A stretch of 62,078 nucleotides of DNA from CAYNND01 sp964398775 (GTDB taxonomy: Bacteria; Patescibacteriota; Minisyncoccia; Phycocordibacterales; UBA2100), in contig CAYNND010000008.1 of NCBI GenBank assembly GCA_964398775.1, positions 1 to 62,078 of the forward strand. The letters run 5' to 3'. How positions within the stretch are numbered: position 1 is the first letter of the stretch; every line of letters begins with the position of its first letter. Shown one piece after another: positions 25,381 to 34,888 of the stretch. The notes under the pieces are model-generated. The model had not been told where the DNA came from. It saw only the letters and a program-made list of their open reading frames with translations, and ran no database searches. A program made the position numbers and the translations under genes.

Positions 25381-26199
25381 ATGCTAGAAAGTAACTCTAT
25401 GGTATTCATTGGTGGACTCATACTACTACTTCCGTCACTTGTTGGTGGTGCATTCTGGATTTTTGGATTGCAGAAAAAACTTGAGCACAACACGCACCAA
25501 CTCCTTGCATTTGCGCTTGGTGTCTATGCGATAGTCACCTACTCCATGGCAGAAGAAATGTACCATCACGGTGAACCACTGTTGATGACTGTTGTCGCCG
25601 CAGGAATATTTGGAGCACTCGAACTATCAAAACGTTTTTTCCAAACTCACCACCATCATCATGCTGAAACTGACCACGACCACTCTCGCAGAGATGCAGA
25701 CTCTATCCTCACAGCAGATGGTGTACATAATGTCACCGACGGAATCGTCATCGTGCCAGCGTTTGCGATTAGTCCCGTCATAGGTTTTGCAACAACTGCG
25801 AGCATCTTCTTTCATGAAGTTATTCTTGAGTCAGCAAAGTATATTATCCTCCGTGAGGCTGGGTACAGCCAGAAACAAGCGTTACTCCGCAGTTTTCTTG
25901 CAGCGACAACGGTATTCATTGGAATCATCCTTGCACTCTTCCTCTCAAACGCAGAAATATTTGAGCCATTCTTTTTTGCGATAGCGGCAGGTGCGGTGCT
26001 CCACGTGGTGCTGCGCGACCTATTCCCCGATGTCTTCCTCCATGAGCACAATACAAAAGCATTGGTAAAATCAATTGCAGCTGCATGCATTGGTGCAGTA
26101 ACATTGCTCGCAGTGCAGTGGGTACTCCCACATGAACATGAGGGAGAGGGTGCCCACGATGACCACATCGAGATGAACATTCACACAGAGAGCCACTAG
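25381..26199 (+). CDS. ZIP-family divalent metal transporter
   Basis: A 272-aa membrane protein with about eight helices. Helix 4 has ADGVHNVTDGIVIVPAF and helix 5 has FFHEVILESA, the His/Asp/Glu metal path of ZIP importers. A cytoplasmic His cluster (HHHHHAETDHDH, about 91-103) and a His/Asp/Glu tail (HEHEGEGAHDDH) should bind zinc. It is second in the operon behind the surface protein. Its TAG stop shares CTAG with the stop of the convergent aminotransferase. Uptake of Zn2+ is most likely; Fe2+ or Mn2+ cannot be excluded. Confidence 0.93.
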   Translation: MLESNSMVFIGGLILLLPSLVGGAFWIFGLQKKLEHNTHQLLAFALGVYAIVTYSMAEEMYHHGEPLLMTVVAAGIFGALELSKRFFQTHHHHHAETDHDHSRRDADSILTADGVHNVTDGIVIVPAFAISPVIGFATTASIFFHEVILESAKYIILREAGYSQKQALLRSFLAATTVFIGIILALFLSNAEIFEPFFFAIAAGAVLHVVLRDLFPDVFLHEHNTKALVKSIAAACIGAVTLLAVQWVLPHEHEGEGAHDDHIEMNIHTESH

Positions 26200-27263
26200 C
26201 CTTTCAGTGCCTTCGCAATAGTCGCTATATCTTTCTTGCTGTGTTGCGGAAAGTTACCGATGCGCACTTTCACATCTTTATCTTTGTTGTAACCCGATGC
26301 GATGAGAATCCCCTTCTTCTTGATAGCCTCAATAAGCGGCTTTGAACCAGCTGGAGTATTCGCCACGATGACTGTCTCAGAACGCCACGCTTTGTTTTTG
26401 ATTGATGGGGAGACTATCTTTGATGATTCGATTGCTGCATAGAGGAGCTTTGCTTTTTCTTTTTGTTCCTTACGGATAGTCGCGATGCCTTTCTTGAGCA
26501 TGACCTTGATATCTTCGTTCAAGAGGTGCATGAGGAGCACATTCGGTGTCTCAAGCGTCTTGTGTTCTCTACCCTGCTTCACGAGTGAGGGGAATGAGTG
26601 AAAGAGTCCATTATATGTACCTTCTGAAAAAATACCTTGAGAAAACTGCAGCGCCCGTGGCGAAAGCATGCCGACACCGAGCCCTGCTGGCAAGCCCATA
26701 CCTTTCTGCACTGAAAAGAAAGTGCAGTCCATGCGCGCGACAGGAATATCCGCAGTCGGTGAAGATGAAACAATATCGATTGCAAAAAGTGCATGCGGGA
26801 AACGGTCACAGAGTGATTCGATAAATGCCTTTGGCATCTGACTCCCGACACTTGTCTCAGAATGTGTCAGGAAGACAAGCTCCGGTTGCGCATCGTGCGG
26901 TATATCGTCAAGAGAAAACGAGCCGTCAGCACGCGCATCGACACGCACCGCTTTCCTTCCTGCTGTTTTTGCAAAGATATACGCGCGCTCAGCGAAGTTC
27001 CCAGGGACAAGGTGGAGCGTCTCTTTTGTCGACATGTTTTGAATCACGCGCTCCATAAACTCAGTCGCAGAACCAAGGAAGACAGTATCGAAATCCTTCG
27101 GTGCCTTAAATAGTTTTTTTACATTCGTGGTGAGCTCAATGTACATCTCTGTAAAGTATGCGCTGCGATGTGACACTTGGTGCACATCTTTTTTGAGCGC
27201 TTCAGTTAGATGCTTATTGAGTAATGGATGATTTTGCGTTGGACCTACAGTGAAATATTTCAT
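26196..27263 (-). CDS. serC: class V aminotransferase, probable phosphoserine aminotransferase
   Basis: A 355-aa PLP enzyme. It starts MKYFTVGPTQNHPLL, a typical substrate-binding N-terminus, with VSHRSAYF after it, the Asp in FAIDIVSSS and the PLP Lys in SVQKGMGLPAGLG. It sits 34 bases after serA, with serB three genes upstream, so conversion of 3-phosphohydroxypyruvate to phosphoserine is the natural role; a Ser-glyoxylate or Ser-pyruvate type activity is the alternative. I chose the ATG at 27263 over 27374, whose extension overlaps serA. Confidence 0.82.
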   Translation of the reverse strand: MKYFTVGPTQNHPLLNKHLTEALKKDVHQVSHRSAYFTEMYIELTTNVKKLFKAPKDFDTVFLGSATEFMERVIQNMSTKETLHLVPGNFAERAYIFAKTAGRKAVRVDARADGSFSLDDIPHDAQPELVFLTHSETSVGSQMPKAFIESLCDRFPHALFAIDIVSSSPTADIPVARMDCTFFSVQKGMGLPAGLGVGMLSPRALQFSQGIFSEGTYNGLFHSFPSLVKQGREHKTLETPNVLLMHLLNEDIKVMLKKGIATIRKEQKEKAKLLYAAIESSKIVSPSIKNKAWRSETVIVANTPAGSKPLIEAIKKKGILIASGYNKDKDVKVRIGNFPQHSKKDIATIAKALKG

Positions 27264-27297
27264 GATGTTTAGATAGAGATAGTAAGTGAGAAAATAT

Positions 27298-28512
27298 TTA
27301 GAGTAGCCGTGCGGCAATAGTTCCAGGAATAGCAGCGAGCGCCTCCATAAGTGCCACTGATGATGTACCTTCAAAGTCCGTCAGTGCATAGCCAATAAGT
27401 TCATTTGTCTTAAGTGATTGTCCCACAACGTTTATTTTTCGTGCTGCGAGTTCTTGGTTTATATGCGCAAGCATACCAGGAACATTTTTATGCACATGCA
27501 CAAGTCTAATTGAGCGTGGGCTGCGTGGCATCTGTATTTCTGGGAAATTCACAGACAGCGGTGTCATGCCGTTATCGCGATACTCGATAAACCGTGTGCC
27601 GACATACTGACCGATACTGTACTGTGCTTCTTCAGTCGAACCACCAACATGCGGCGTAAGTATCACATTTGAAAGCCCCTGAAGCGGTGTCTTAAACGAC
27701 TCATCATTACCACTTGGCTCATGAGGAAATACATCGACAGCAGCACCTGCGATGTGACCTTTCCGAAGCGCTGTCGCAAGCGCGTCAATATCCACCACGT
27801 GTCCACGACTCAAGTTCAAGAGATAACTTCCCTGCTTCATCGACTTGAGCGCCGCAGCATCGATGATGTCTTTGTTCTCCTTTCGTCCGTCAACGTGCAT
27901 CGTCACGATGTCTGCCCAGGCAAGCAGTGCTTTTTGCGACTTAAACTTTTGCGCATTCCCGAGCGCAAGCTTTTCTGCGATATCATAGAAGCCCACCTGC
28001 ATACCAAGTGCTTCTGCGACAACAGAGAGTTGTGAACCGATATTTCCGTATCCAACGATTCCGAGTTTTTTACCGCGGATTTCATAGCATCCTGCTGCTG
28101 ATTTATCCCACACTCCTGCGTGCGCATCACGACTTTTGTCGGTTACTTTTCGCAGCAGCATAATCATCTCGCCCACAACAAGCTCCACGACAGAGCGCGT
28201 ATTTGAGTACGGCGCATTAAAGACCGCAATACCACGCTTCGTGCACGCATCAGTATCTATCTGGTTGGTACCGATACAAAAAGCACCGATCGCCTCAAGT
28301 GCATCTGCAGCTTCGAGTACTTCAGATGTAACTTTTGTTTTTGAGCGGATACCGAGATACGAAACGCCTTTAACTGCTTTCACGAGCTCGGACTCACTCA
28401 TCGCCTTTGGATGGGTTGTCACTTCAAATCCATTTTTTTTCAAAAGCGCGACAGCGTCTGCATGGATGTTTTCAAGGAGTAGTATGCGCTTCTGTTGTTT
28501 TTTTGGTTTCAT
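27298..28512 (-). CDS. serA: D-3-phosphoglycerate dehydrogenase with ACT domain
   Basis: A 404-aa oxidoreductase making 3-phosphohydroxypyruvate. It has split substrate domains, the NAD-binding KKLGIVGYGNIGSQLS (about 150-165), the catalytic set LNLSRGHVVD, VDVFPHEP and ILTPHVGGSTEEAQ (Arg/Glu/His relay), and a C-terminal ACT domain (about 330-404; VHVHKNVPGMLAHINQ) for serine feedback. Size and layout match the E. coli-type enzyme. The ATG at 28512 lies 19 bases after the ligase stop. Serine inhibition through ACT is expected by family, not shown here. Confidence 0.95.
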   Translation of the reverse strand: MKPKKQQKRILLLENIHADAVALLKKNGFEVTTHPKAMSESELVKAVKGVSYLGIRSKTKVTSEVLEAADALEAIGAFCIGTNQIDTDACTKRGIAVFNAPYSNTRSVVELVVGEMIMLLRKVTDKSRDAHAGVWDKSAAGCYEIRGKKLGIVGYGNIGSQLSVVAEALGMQVGFYDIAEKLALGNAQKFKSQKALLAWADIVTMHVDGRKENKDIIDAAALKSMKQGSYLLNLSRGHVVDIDALATALRKGHIAGAAVDVFPHEPSGNDESFKTPLQGLSNVILTPHVGGSTEEAQYSIGQYVGTRFIEYRDNGMTPLSVNFPEIQMPRSPRSIRLVHVHKNVPGMLAHINQELAARKINVVGQSLKTNELIGYALTDFEGTSSVALMEALAAIPGTIAARLL

Positions 28513-28531
28513 GTTTTGGGAAATGGTACTC

Positions 28532-30907
28532 CTAATAACCTTTGTTTTCAATGAGCCGTTCTAAGAGCTGCATTGGGAAGAGTGGTGGCACTTCGGCTAG
28601 TCCTTGGTGATACAAAACAGTTGAGGCGGTGAGTCCTGGGAGTGTATTGATTTCAATTACTTTGATATCTCCCGTACGCAGATGCAAAAATGCATCGATA
28701 CGTGCATACCCCACTATCCCCATTCCCTGTGCAATCGCCTGTATATGCCCTCGCGCACGTGAAAGCGCACGTGCATCCACAAGCGACTTTGGTGGTGGCG
28801 TAATATTTATTCCCGTTCCTCCTTGAAACTTTTCTTCGACCGAAAGTACCTCACCTTCAGCGATGGTGATACTCGGGTTGAGTGCATGTATTCCAGTTTT
28901 GGTTCCAAGGACGCCGACTGTTACCTCTACCCACCCTGTTTTGGGTGCATGCTTTATGCGCGCATCGACGACGCGTAGATTATCTGTTTCTACAAACGCT
29001 TCAAACAACACTGCGTCCATACGAGTTTGTGGCATTTCGACGATATCTCGCTGATTCGTAAACGTTCCCTTGGGGACCGAGGTGATACCACCGCGCATAC
29101 ACGCGACATACGCTTTCAAATCCTCAGGTGAAAAGAGTCGCACGACACCAGATGAACATCCGTCACCGATGGGTTTCGCGATGAGTGTCTTGGTCACCAG
29201 ATGAGTCGTGAGTTCATCCCACAGTGCAACACCATCTACAGAAAGGAGTGTGTCGCGTGGACGAATGACTCCGTCGGTAGTTGTCACACCTTCAATATGC
29301 AGTGCGCGGATGCGCGCCGCTGTTTCGTGTTTATCCATGCAGACACGGGATACTGCACTTGAAGAGCCATTGTGTTTGATTGAGCGACTCTCAAGGAGTG
29401 ATTGCAGTGTCCCATCTTCTCCTGGTCCTCCATGGAGTGCAAGAAAAACAAAAGGTGCAGTTCCAAGAAAATGCTGCAATGTCATGCGCTCAGGGATAGT
29501 GGATGTTTCAGTCGCATCACCTGCTTTGAGAGCCAATCGTCGTCGTACTCCCACCTCAAGGTGCTTGAGTCGTGCTAAGTGTGACTCAGCTTGAGCACAG
29601 TTCTCAAGAATCTCTTCCACAGTATGGTTGAGCGTATACGCGTATGGCAATTTCCATACATGCTCAGCGCCATCAAAAAGATACAGGGTCGGTTCATAGT
29701 GCGCTGAGCGGCGCAATTTTAACCATACATTTGTTCCACTCATGAGTGATACTTGTCGCTCAGACGTTGCGCCACCGCAGATAATTGAAACAGGTTTTCT
29801 CTGTTTTTTTGAAATCTGCTTTGTTTCATCTATCCATTCGATACCGTAGCGCTCGCAAGAGCGTGCGACGATATAGCGAAGCGTATCGCGATGTGAGAAC
29901 CCAACGCGTGACATCTGCTGGAAGAGAAAACTATTCTGTTCCATGCCTGAGACTGGATTGAAATCCGAAAACCAAATATTCCCATCTGGCATCACCCATC
30001 CATCAAACCGAGCACAATCTTTCATTCCCAAGAGTGAAAAGAGTTGTTCTGCCTGCGTCTGGATTGTCTCTATCACATCATCATCAAACCGTGGTGGGCA
30101 GTGATACGTCACTTGTCGCGTTGGCAAATACTTTTTTCTAAAATCAAATACTTGGTGCTCTGCGTAGTCAGTTTCAATTTCAGTTGGAAGTATAGCAACG
30201 GGAAGATTGCATCTGTTCTGCACAATGATTGTCGTAAACTCAACACCTTGGGCAAATGGTTCAATCACGACACGAGTATCCATCCGCTTTGAGAACAAGT
30301 GCTGCACTCTATCGAGCGCTTCAGCGGCAGTTTGCACTGAGAACACGCCGATACTTGAGCCACCGGTCGCAGGTTTTACAATCGCTCGCTGGATGCCATG
30401 CTTCTTGAAAAAGGCATCTATCAATTTCTTGTGATCCTTTTTATGGATCTGTACGACGAGGGATGGGAGCGTAAAGAAACCATGACCACTCACAAATGTA
30501 TTTGCATTGAACTTATCAAACGCTCGTTTACATGCAGCAGCTGATGAACCGACAAACGGTATCTTATGCTTTTCAAGAAATGCCTGTATCTGTCCATCCT
30601 CTCCAAAGGGGCCATGCATCGCAGGAAAGACAATATCAACACTCTTTAAGAGTGTAACGAGCTGCTTTGTGTTCAATGTTCGCGCAGTAGATTGCAGTTT
30701 AAAATCAAAATCAGACGGCGTGTTCGAGTACAACTGAGACGTGGAGATATGGTACGCTCGTTTCTGTTGGTCAAAATAGATAGGGACAATCTCCGTCGTA
30801 TCACTTAAGAGGTGGTCAAGCACCGAGCGGGCTGAGTTGAGCGATATTCCTCGCTCGAGCGATGGCCCTCCACACAGGACCGCAACTCTGTTTTTTAATT
30901 TTTTCAC
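28532..30907 (-). CDS. double D-alanine-D-alanine ligase-like ATP-grasp fusion
   Basis: A 791-aa protein made of two full Ddl-like units. Unit 1 (about 1-350): VAVLCGGPSLERGISLNS, MHGPFGEDGQ, VGSSAAACKRAFDK, VKPATGGSSIGVF, then DFNPVSGMEQNS. Unit 2 (about 375-791): IICGGATSERQVSLMSG, ALHGGPGEDGTLQ, NGSSSAVSRVCMDK, AKPIGDGCSSGVV, then EINTLPGLTAST. Unit 2 keeps the canonical EIN-PG metal and substrate loop; unit 1 has a diverged DFNP. Single Ddls are about 300-350 aa. It starts at a GTG. It is embedded between serB and serA. The product could be D-Ala-D-Ala or another dipeptide; D-Ala-D-Ser is speculation. Confidence 0.88.
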   Translation of the reverse strand: MKKLKNRVAVLCGGPSLERGISLNSARSVLDHLLSDTTEIVPIYFDQQKRAYHISTSQLYSNTPSDFDFKLQSTARTLNTKQLVTLLKSVDIVFPAMHGPFGEDGQIQAFLEKHKIPFVGSSAAACKRAFDKFNANTFVSGHGFFTLPSLVVQIHKKDHKKLIDAFFKKHGIQRAIVKPATGGSSIGVFSVQTAAEALDRVQHLFSKRMDTRVVIEPFAQGVEFTTIIVQNRCNLPVAILPTEIETDYAEHQVFDFRKKYLPTRQVTYHCPPRFDDDVIETIQTQAEQLFSLLGMKDCARFDGWVMPDGNIWFSDFNPVSGMEQNSFLFQQMSRVGFSHRDTLRYIVARSCERYGIEWIDETKQISKKQRKPVSIICGGATSERQVSLMSGTNVWLKLRRSAHYEPTLYLFDGAEHVWKLPYAYTLNHTVEEILENCAQAESHLARLKHLEVGVRRRLALKAGDATETSTIPERMTLQHFLGTAPFVFLALHGGPGEDGTLQSLLESRSIKHNGSSSAVSRVCMDKHETAARIRALHIEGVTTTDGVIRPRDTLLSVDGVALWDELTTHLVTKTLIAKPIGDGCSSGVVRLFSPEDLKAYVACMRGGITSVPKGTFTNQRDIVEMPQTRMDAVLFEAFVETDNLRVVDARIKHAPKTGWVEVTVGVLGTKTGIHALNPSITIAEGEVLSVEEKFQGGTGINITPPPKSLVDARALSRARGHIQAIAQGMGIVGYARIDAFLHLRTGDIKVIEINTLPGLTASTVLYHQGLAEVPPLFPMQLLERLIENKGY

Positions 30908-30995
30908 AAAAAAATAAATATAAAATAATTAGTATATAAGCCAAAAAAACTTATATAATTAAATTATTGTATATTCAATACTTTTTTTTGCAACT

Positions 30996-31661
30996 TTATT
31001 TATTCACCCATTCTGCCAGTGCATTAAAATTTTCCACTACGCTATCCGCTACGGCGCACACGGCTTCACGCTGCGCATATTCTGTATAGGCGATAAATGC
31101 GTCGACTCCGCCGAGTCGCTTTGCTTCATAGTCAGTCATACCATCCCCCACCATGACAGCAGGCCGTGCCACATTGAGCGCTAGTATCTGCTGCGCCTTT
31201 CCACCTGCGCGACACGTCGGTCGCGACGTATCAAGTCCAATCACCGCACCACTACCATCGTAGACAAAGGCATTGGCAAAGACATGGTCTCTCGGTACTC
31301 CAAGCATGTCAGAGACTGGATATATGAGTTCTGAAAAACCACCCGAGACAATATAGCAACTCACTGACTCTTGTTTGAAGAATGGACTGTTTCTCGCAAA
31401 TGAAGGTGAGAGGTACGAAGTCATACGCGGAATCAGCGCGTCGATATGTGCCTTAGTGAGTGACACGAGCGCCATTCTGCGGCGAAAACTTTCCTCAAGT
31501 GGAATTGCTCCTGTCATACCCAGATTTGTCACCTCTTTGATAGCAGCAAGTATCTCCTCCTTTTGGGTTGAGTCAGCGAGAGCAACTTCCGCAAGCATAT
31601 CAAATGTCTCAATACTTACGACGGTACTATCAAAATCAAATATGACTGAATTGTATCGCAT
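30996..31661 (-). CDS. serB: HAD-family phosphatase, probable phosphoserine phosphatase
   Basis: A 221-aa cytosolic HAD enzyme. Motif I is IFDFDSTVV (about 8-16), the cap contains GAIPLEESFRRRMALV, motif II is YIVSGGFSELIYP with Ser, motif III has the Lys of GGKAQQI and motif IV is MVGDGMTDYEAKR. The SGG and E-x2-F-x3-M pattern match SerB-type phosphatases (phosphoserine to serine). It heads the cluster with serA and serC-like genes downstream, which strengthens the call. TACTAT lies six bases before the ATG. It is separated from the ligase by 88 very AT-rich bases. Confidence 0.88.
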   Translation of the reverse strand: MRYNSVIFDFDSTVVSIETFDMLAEVALADSTQKEEILAAIKEVTNLGMTGAIPLEESFRRRMALVSLTKAHIDALIPRMTSYLSPSFARNSPFFKQESVSCYIVSGGFSELIYPVSDMLGVPRDHVFANAFVYDGSGAVIGLDTSRPTCRAGGKAQQILALNVARPAVMVGDGMTDYEAKRLGGVDAFIAYTEYAQREAVCAVADSVVENFNALAEWVNK

Positions 31662-31701
31662 GGGAGCATAGTATCACTTTTTCCATGCTACACTACCGCG
31701 C

Positions 31702-31854
31702 ATGTCACTCGAAGAAATCACTGTCGCCTTCTTACCACTCCACTTTGTACTTCTATTATTTATTGTATTTACGAGCCCTGAACACCTCTGGATTTCCTTT
31801 GGACTATTTGTGACACATCTTGCTGCAGGAATATTTATTTCAACTCTTGGTTAG
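31702..31854 (+). CDS. 50-aa two-span membrane protein
   Basis: A frame of 50 residues with two hydrophobic helices: FLPLHFVLLLFIVF (about 10-23) and a second around ISFGLFVTHLAAGIFIST (about 31-48), joined by a short TSPEHLW loop. TACACT lies seven bases before the ATG, close to the window's leaderless pattern, and the stop is 2 bases from the convergent oxidase stop, so it fills the gap exactly. The function is unknown; I have no family match. Confidence 0.6.
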   Translation: MSLEEITVAFLPLHFVLLLFIVFTSPEHLWISFGLFVTHLAAGIFISTLG

Positions 31855-31856
31855 CA

Positions 31857-33431
31857 TCACGCTCTGATGATATAGCGCTCGATATCAGCTCGAGTGCCGC
31901 CTATTTTTTTACCCGGATTAAAGATGCTATCTGGGTCAAAAAGCTTTTTGACTGCAACAAACAAACGGTATGTGCTCGGTCCATAGAAATCAGCAACGAA
32001 TGGGGTGCGTATGATTCCGTCACTGTGGTCAGCTGACATGTGCCCACCGAGCGAGTCTACGAGTGCAAACGTCACTTCACAGAGTTCTATGATGCGCTGT
32101 GGCGTCTGCGGGTCTGCCATATCAAAGAGCGGAATGATGCGCAACGCTCCATCGCCTATGTGCCCATGGTATCCATACTGTATGTCGCGCTCTTCAAGGA
32201 TGTGCATCAGCTGTGGAACTAGCTCATCAAAATGTTCAATCGGTACGATGATATCTTCAATGCACGGCACTGCATGCGTTGTGCCTTTGACGCCATCACG
32301 GAGCACACGGAAACTTGAGCGACGAACTTTCCAGTAGTTATCAGCATGCGCCTCATCCTCAACGACATGTGCAACGATACCTTTCCGTGTGAGCTCAGAC
32401 ATGCAGAGATATGCGATTCGCTTCGTATCATCAAGTGAACTTTCGGCAAACTGCGCAAGTATCATCAAGTGGGATTTCCCCATGACATCGGCAATTGCCG
32501 CCGTCTCCTGTGGGAGAAAGGCTTTTGCATACTCATAGGTGTTTGCGTCAAAGGTCTCACATCCTTCTGGGTGGTGTGCCATGACTGTCATGAGTACAGA
32601 AGGAAGCTTTTCCAAATCAGGCACGGGAACAGCAAGCAGCATCTTATGTGATGGGAGTGGCACAAGCTTTAAGATTGCTCGTGTCACGATACCAAGTGTT
32701 CCCTGTGCTCCTATAAAAAGCGCGGCAAGATTGTATGTACCTGATTCGATATCATGAACTCGCTCAAGACGATACCCGGTCGCACACTTTGAAACCTGAC
32801 GCACCAGTGGAGCGATGCCCTTTTGCGCACCAAAGAGTATATGCCCGAGCTCGCGATAGAGCTCACCTTCAAACGTATCTCTTTCTTGACGCTCTTGAAA
32901 TTCAGACTCAGTAATGACACCGAACTCGTATTCGTTTCCGTCACTCAAGACCACCCAAACCTTCTCTATGTTATCGATTGTAGCTCCAAACCGAACACTT
33001 TTTTCGCCCGATGCATTGTTTCCTACCATGCCACCGATACCACAAACATCCTTTGAAGACGTGTACGGAGCAAACATAAGTCCATGTGCAGAGGCAATCT
33101 TTTCTATATCTCGATAGTATGCACCCATATCTACCTCTGCATGGCGTGCTTCAGGCTTTATAAGTATTTGGTGCATGTGCTTCTTCATGTCCACCACTAT
33201 CCCTGTGGTGAGAGATCCCCCACTCATACAGGTACCGCCCGCTCGAGGGGCGAGCACGTAATTACCTGGTGCATTTTTAACCAATGTTCCAAGCTCATCT
33301 ACCGTTCGTGGATAGACAATCGCCGTTGGACGAACTTTAAACACGCTGGAGTCGCGTGATGCCTCATCGATAAGTGCTGTTTCGAGCGAGTAGTCAAAGT
33401 GGTGCGCATCAAGAAATTGTATGACCTGCAT
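31857..33431 (-). CDS. FAD-linked oxidase, D-lactate/glycolate dehydrogenase type
   Basis: A 524-aa flavoprotein of the FAD_binding_4 plus FAD-oxidase C type (Dld/GlcD-like). FAD contacts are in PRAGGTCMSGGS (about 62-73) and GIGGMVGNNASGEKSVRFG (about 135). The C-terminal catalytic core has YGYHGHIGDGALRIIP and MSADHSDGIIRTPF. It lacks the C-terminal Fe-S domain of larger lactate dehydrogenases. It oxidises a 2-hydroxy acid, probably D-lactate, and passes electrons to an unknown acceptor. TAGCAT lies six bases before the ATG. A close paralog is at 37835-39442, on the other side of a flavocytochrome gene and the M16 peptidase gene. Confidence 0.9.
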   Translation of the reverse strand: MQVIQFLDAHHFDYSLETALIDEASRDSSVFKVRPTAIVYPRTVDELGTLVKNAPGNYVLAPRAGGTCMSGGSLTTGIVVDMKKHMHQILIKPEARHAEVDMGAYYRDIEKIASAHGLMFAPYTSSKDVCGIGGMVGNNASGEKSVRFGATIDNIEKVWVVLSDGNEYEFGVITESEFQERQERDTFEGELYRELGHILFGAQKGIAPLVRQVSKCATGYRLERVHDIESGTYNLAALFIGAQGTLGIVTRAILKLVPLPSHKMLLAVPVPDLEKLPSVLMTVMAHHPEGCETFDANTYEYAKAFLPQETAAIADVMGKSHLMILAQFAESSLDDTKRIAYLCMSELTRKGIVAHVVEDEAHADNYWKVRRSSFRVLRDGVKGTTHAVPCIEDIIVPIEHFDELVPQLMHILEERDIQYGYHGHIGDGALRIIPLFDMADPQTPQRIIELCEVTFALVDSLGGHMSADHSDGIIRTPFVADFYGPSTYRLFVAVKKLFDPDSIFNPGKKIGGTRADIERYIIRA

Positions 33432-33527
33432 CTATGCATGCTACCACGCACAGACTGATGACATGACGATTGTTGTACACAGACTACCATCCTCGCATTT
33501 GTAATATAAATATGAGACCATACGCAC

Positions 33528-34880
33528 ATGCATACATCGACTGTACGTGGACTTATTACAGGTTTTTTTGTACTCAACTTCTGTGCGATTCTGGCCATCT
33601 GGTATACCCAGTCAGGATACCTCTTCACTGACGGGCGCCCAGGCAATGTATGGATAGCGCTCGGCAGACTCACGGGACTGCTTGCACAAGCAGCACTCTT
33701 GGTACAAATCCTCCTTATCGCACGCATCAGTTTCATCGAACACTACTTTGGACATGACAAGATGAACAAAGTCCACCGTAACCTCGGATTTTGGCTTTTG
33801 GCATTCTTCCTGTCTCACCCAGTATTGCTATTGCTTGGCTATGCGGCACGCACAGAACAGGGCTACGCAGCTCAGTTCATGAGCTTTATCAATGACTGGC
33901 ACGATGTTGGCAACGCTGTGTTTGGAGTACTCCTCATGGTGATTGTCGCACTGAGTTCTCTCAAGCTCTTCCGCGCACGAGTACGCTACGAAACATGGTA
34001 CGGCATTCACTTTTTGACATACATCGGAGTATTCATGGTATTTGGCCACCAGACAAATAATGGTGATGTATCAGATGGGCTCGCACTTACCTACTGGCTC
34101 CTTCTCAATGGCGTAGTTGGTGCGCTCTTTTTGTTGTATCGCTGGATACGACCTATATACATGTCACGCAAGCATCAGTTCCGCATCGAAAAGCTTGTGC
34201 AAGAAGCGCCTGGGATTACTTCGCTCTACATTACGGGTAAGGATATGAAATCGTTTCAGTTTGAAGCTGGCCAGTATGCACACATCCGATTCTATGATAG
34301 AAATCCTCGTTCTATTATGGAACGACTTGCGCTCTTGTTCCCACACCCATTTTCTTTTTCAAAAGCATATGATGGAACATCACTTCGCTTTACCATTAAA
34401 AGTCTTGGTGATTTCTCGCAGCTCGTATCTACACTGACACCCGGGACACGTGTCACTATCGCTGGACCGCTGGGACGATTTACGAAGCGTGCAGCACAAA
34501 CTGACAAGTTTCTCCTTATTGCTGGAGGTATTGGTATCACTCCACTTCGCGCTCTTGCAGAGCAGCTCAATACTGAACAGAAAGATGTAGTGCTGCTCTA
34601 CAGCGCTCGCACCAAAGCAGATTTGGCATTAGTCAACGAAATCAAAGCATTCACTAAAGTTAAACTCATCTGCTGCTGTGGCGATGCGACACCTGAGGAA
34701 GCACCAGCGATCATCAATGGCATGCTTGATGCAGCAAGACTCAAGGAGCTTGTCCCTGACCTCCTCGACCGCGATGCATACGTCTGTGGACCACCAGCGA
34801 TGATGGACGGCATGATTGCCGCGCTCCATGGTCACGGTGTTTCAAAAGGGCGTATACACTTTGAAAAGTTCAGCTATTGA
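33528..34880 (+). CDS. ferric-reductase/NADPH-oxidase-like flavocytochrome
   Basis: A 450-aa membrane protein. Residues 1-215 form six transmembrane helices with paired His spaced for two b-hemes (VHRNLGFWLLAFFLSHP; GIHFLTYIGVFMVFGHQ). Residues 220-320 are an FAD domain (HPFSFSKAYD). Residues 320-450 are an NAD(P)-binding domain (LLIAGGIGITPLRAL, YVCGPPAMMDGM). It moves electrons from NAD(P)H through FAD and heme across the membrane to an outer acceptor such as Fe(III) or O2. It lies between two FAD oxidases. It does not show the usual leaderless start. Confidence 0.92.
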   Translation: MHTSTVRGLITGFFVLNFCAILAIWYTQSGYLFTDGRPGNVWIALGRLTGLLAQAALLVQILLIARISFIEHYFGHDKMNKVHRNLGFWLLAFFLSHPVLLLLGYAARTEQGYAAQFMSFINDWHDVGNAVFGVLLMVIVALSSLKLFRARVRYETWYGIHFLTYIGVFMVFGHQTNNGDVSDGLALTYWLLLNGVVGALFLLYRWIRPIYMSRKHQFRIEKLVQEAPGITSLYITGKDMKSFQFEAGQYAHIRFYDRNPRSIMERLALLFPHPFSFSKAYDGTSLRFTIKSLGDFSQLVSTLTPGTRVTIAGPLGRFTKRAAQTDKFLLIAGGIGITPLRALAEQLNTEQKDVVLLYSARTKADLALVNEIKAFTKVKLICCCGDATPEEAPAIINGMLDAARLKELVPDLLDRDAYVCGPPAMMDGMIAALHGHGVSKGRIHFEKFSY

Positions 34881-34888
34881 GCATGTAC

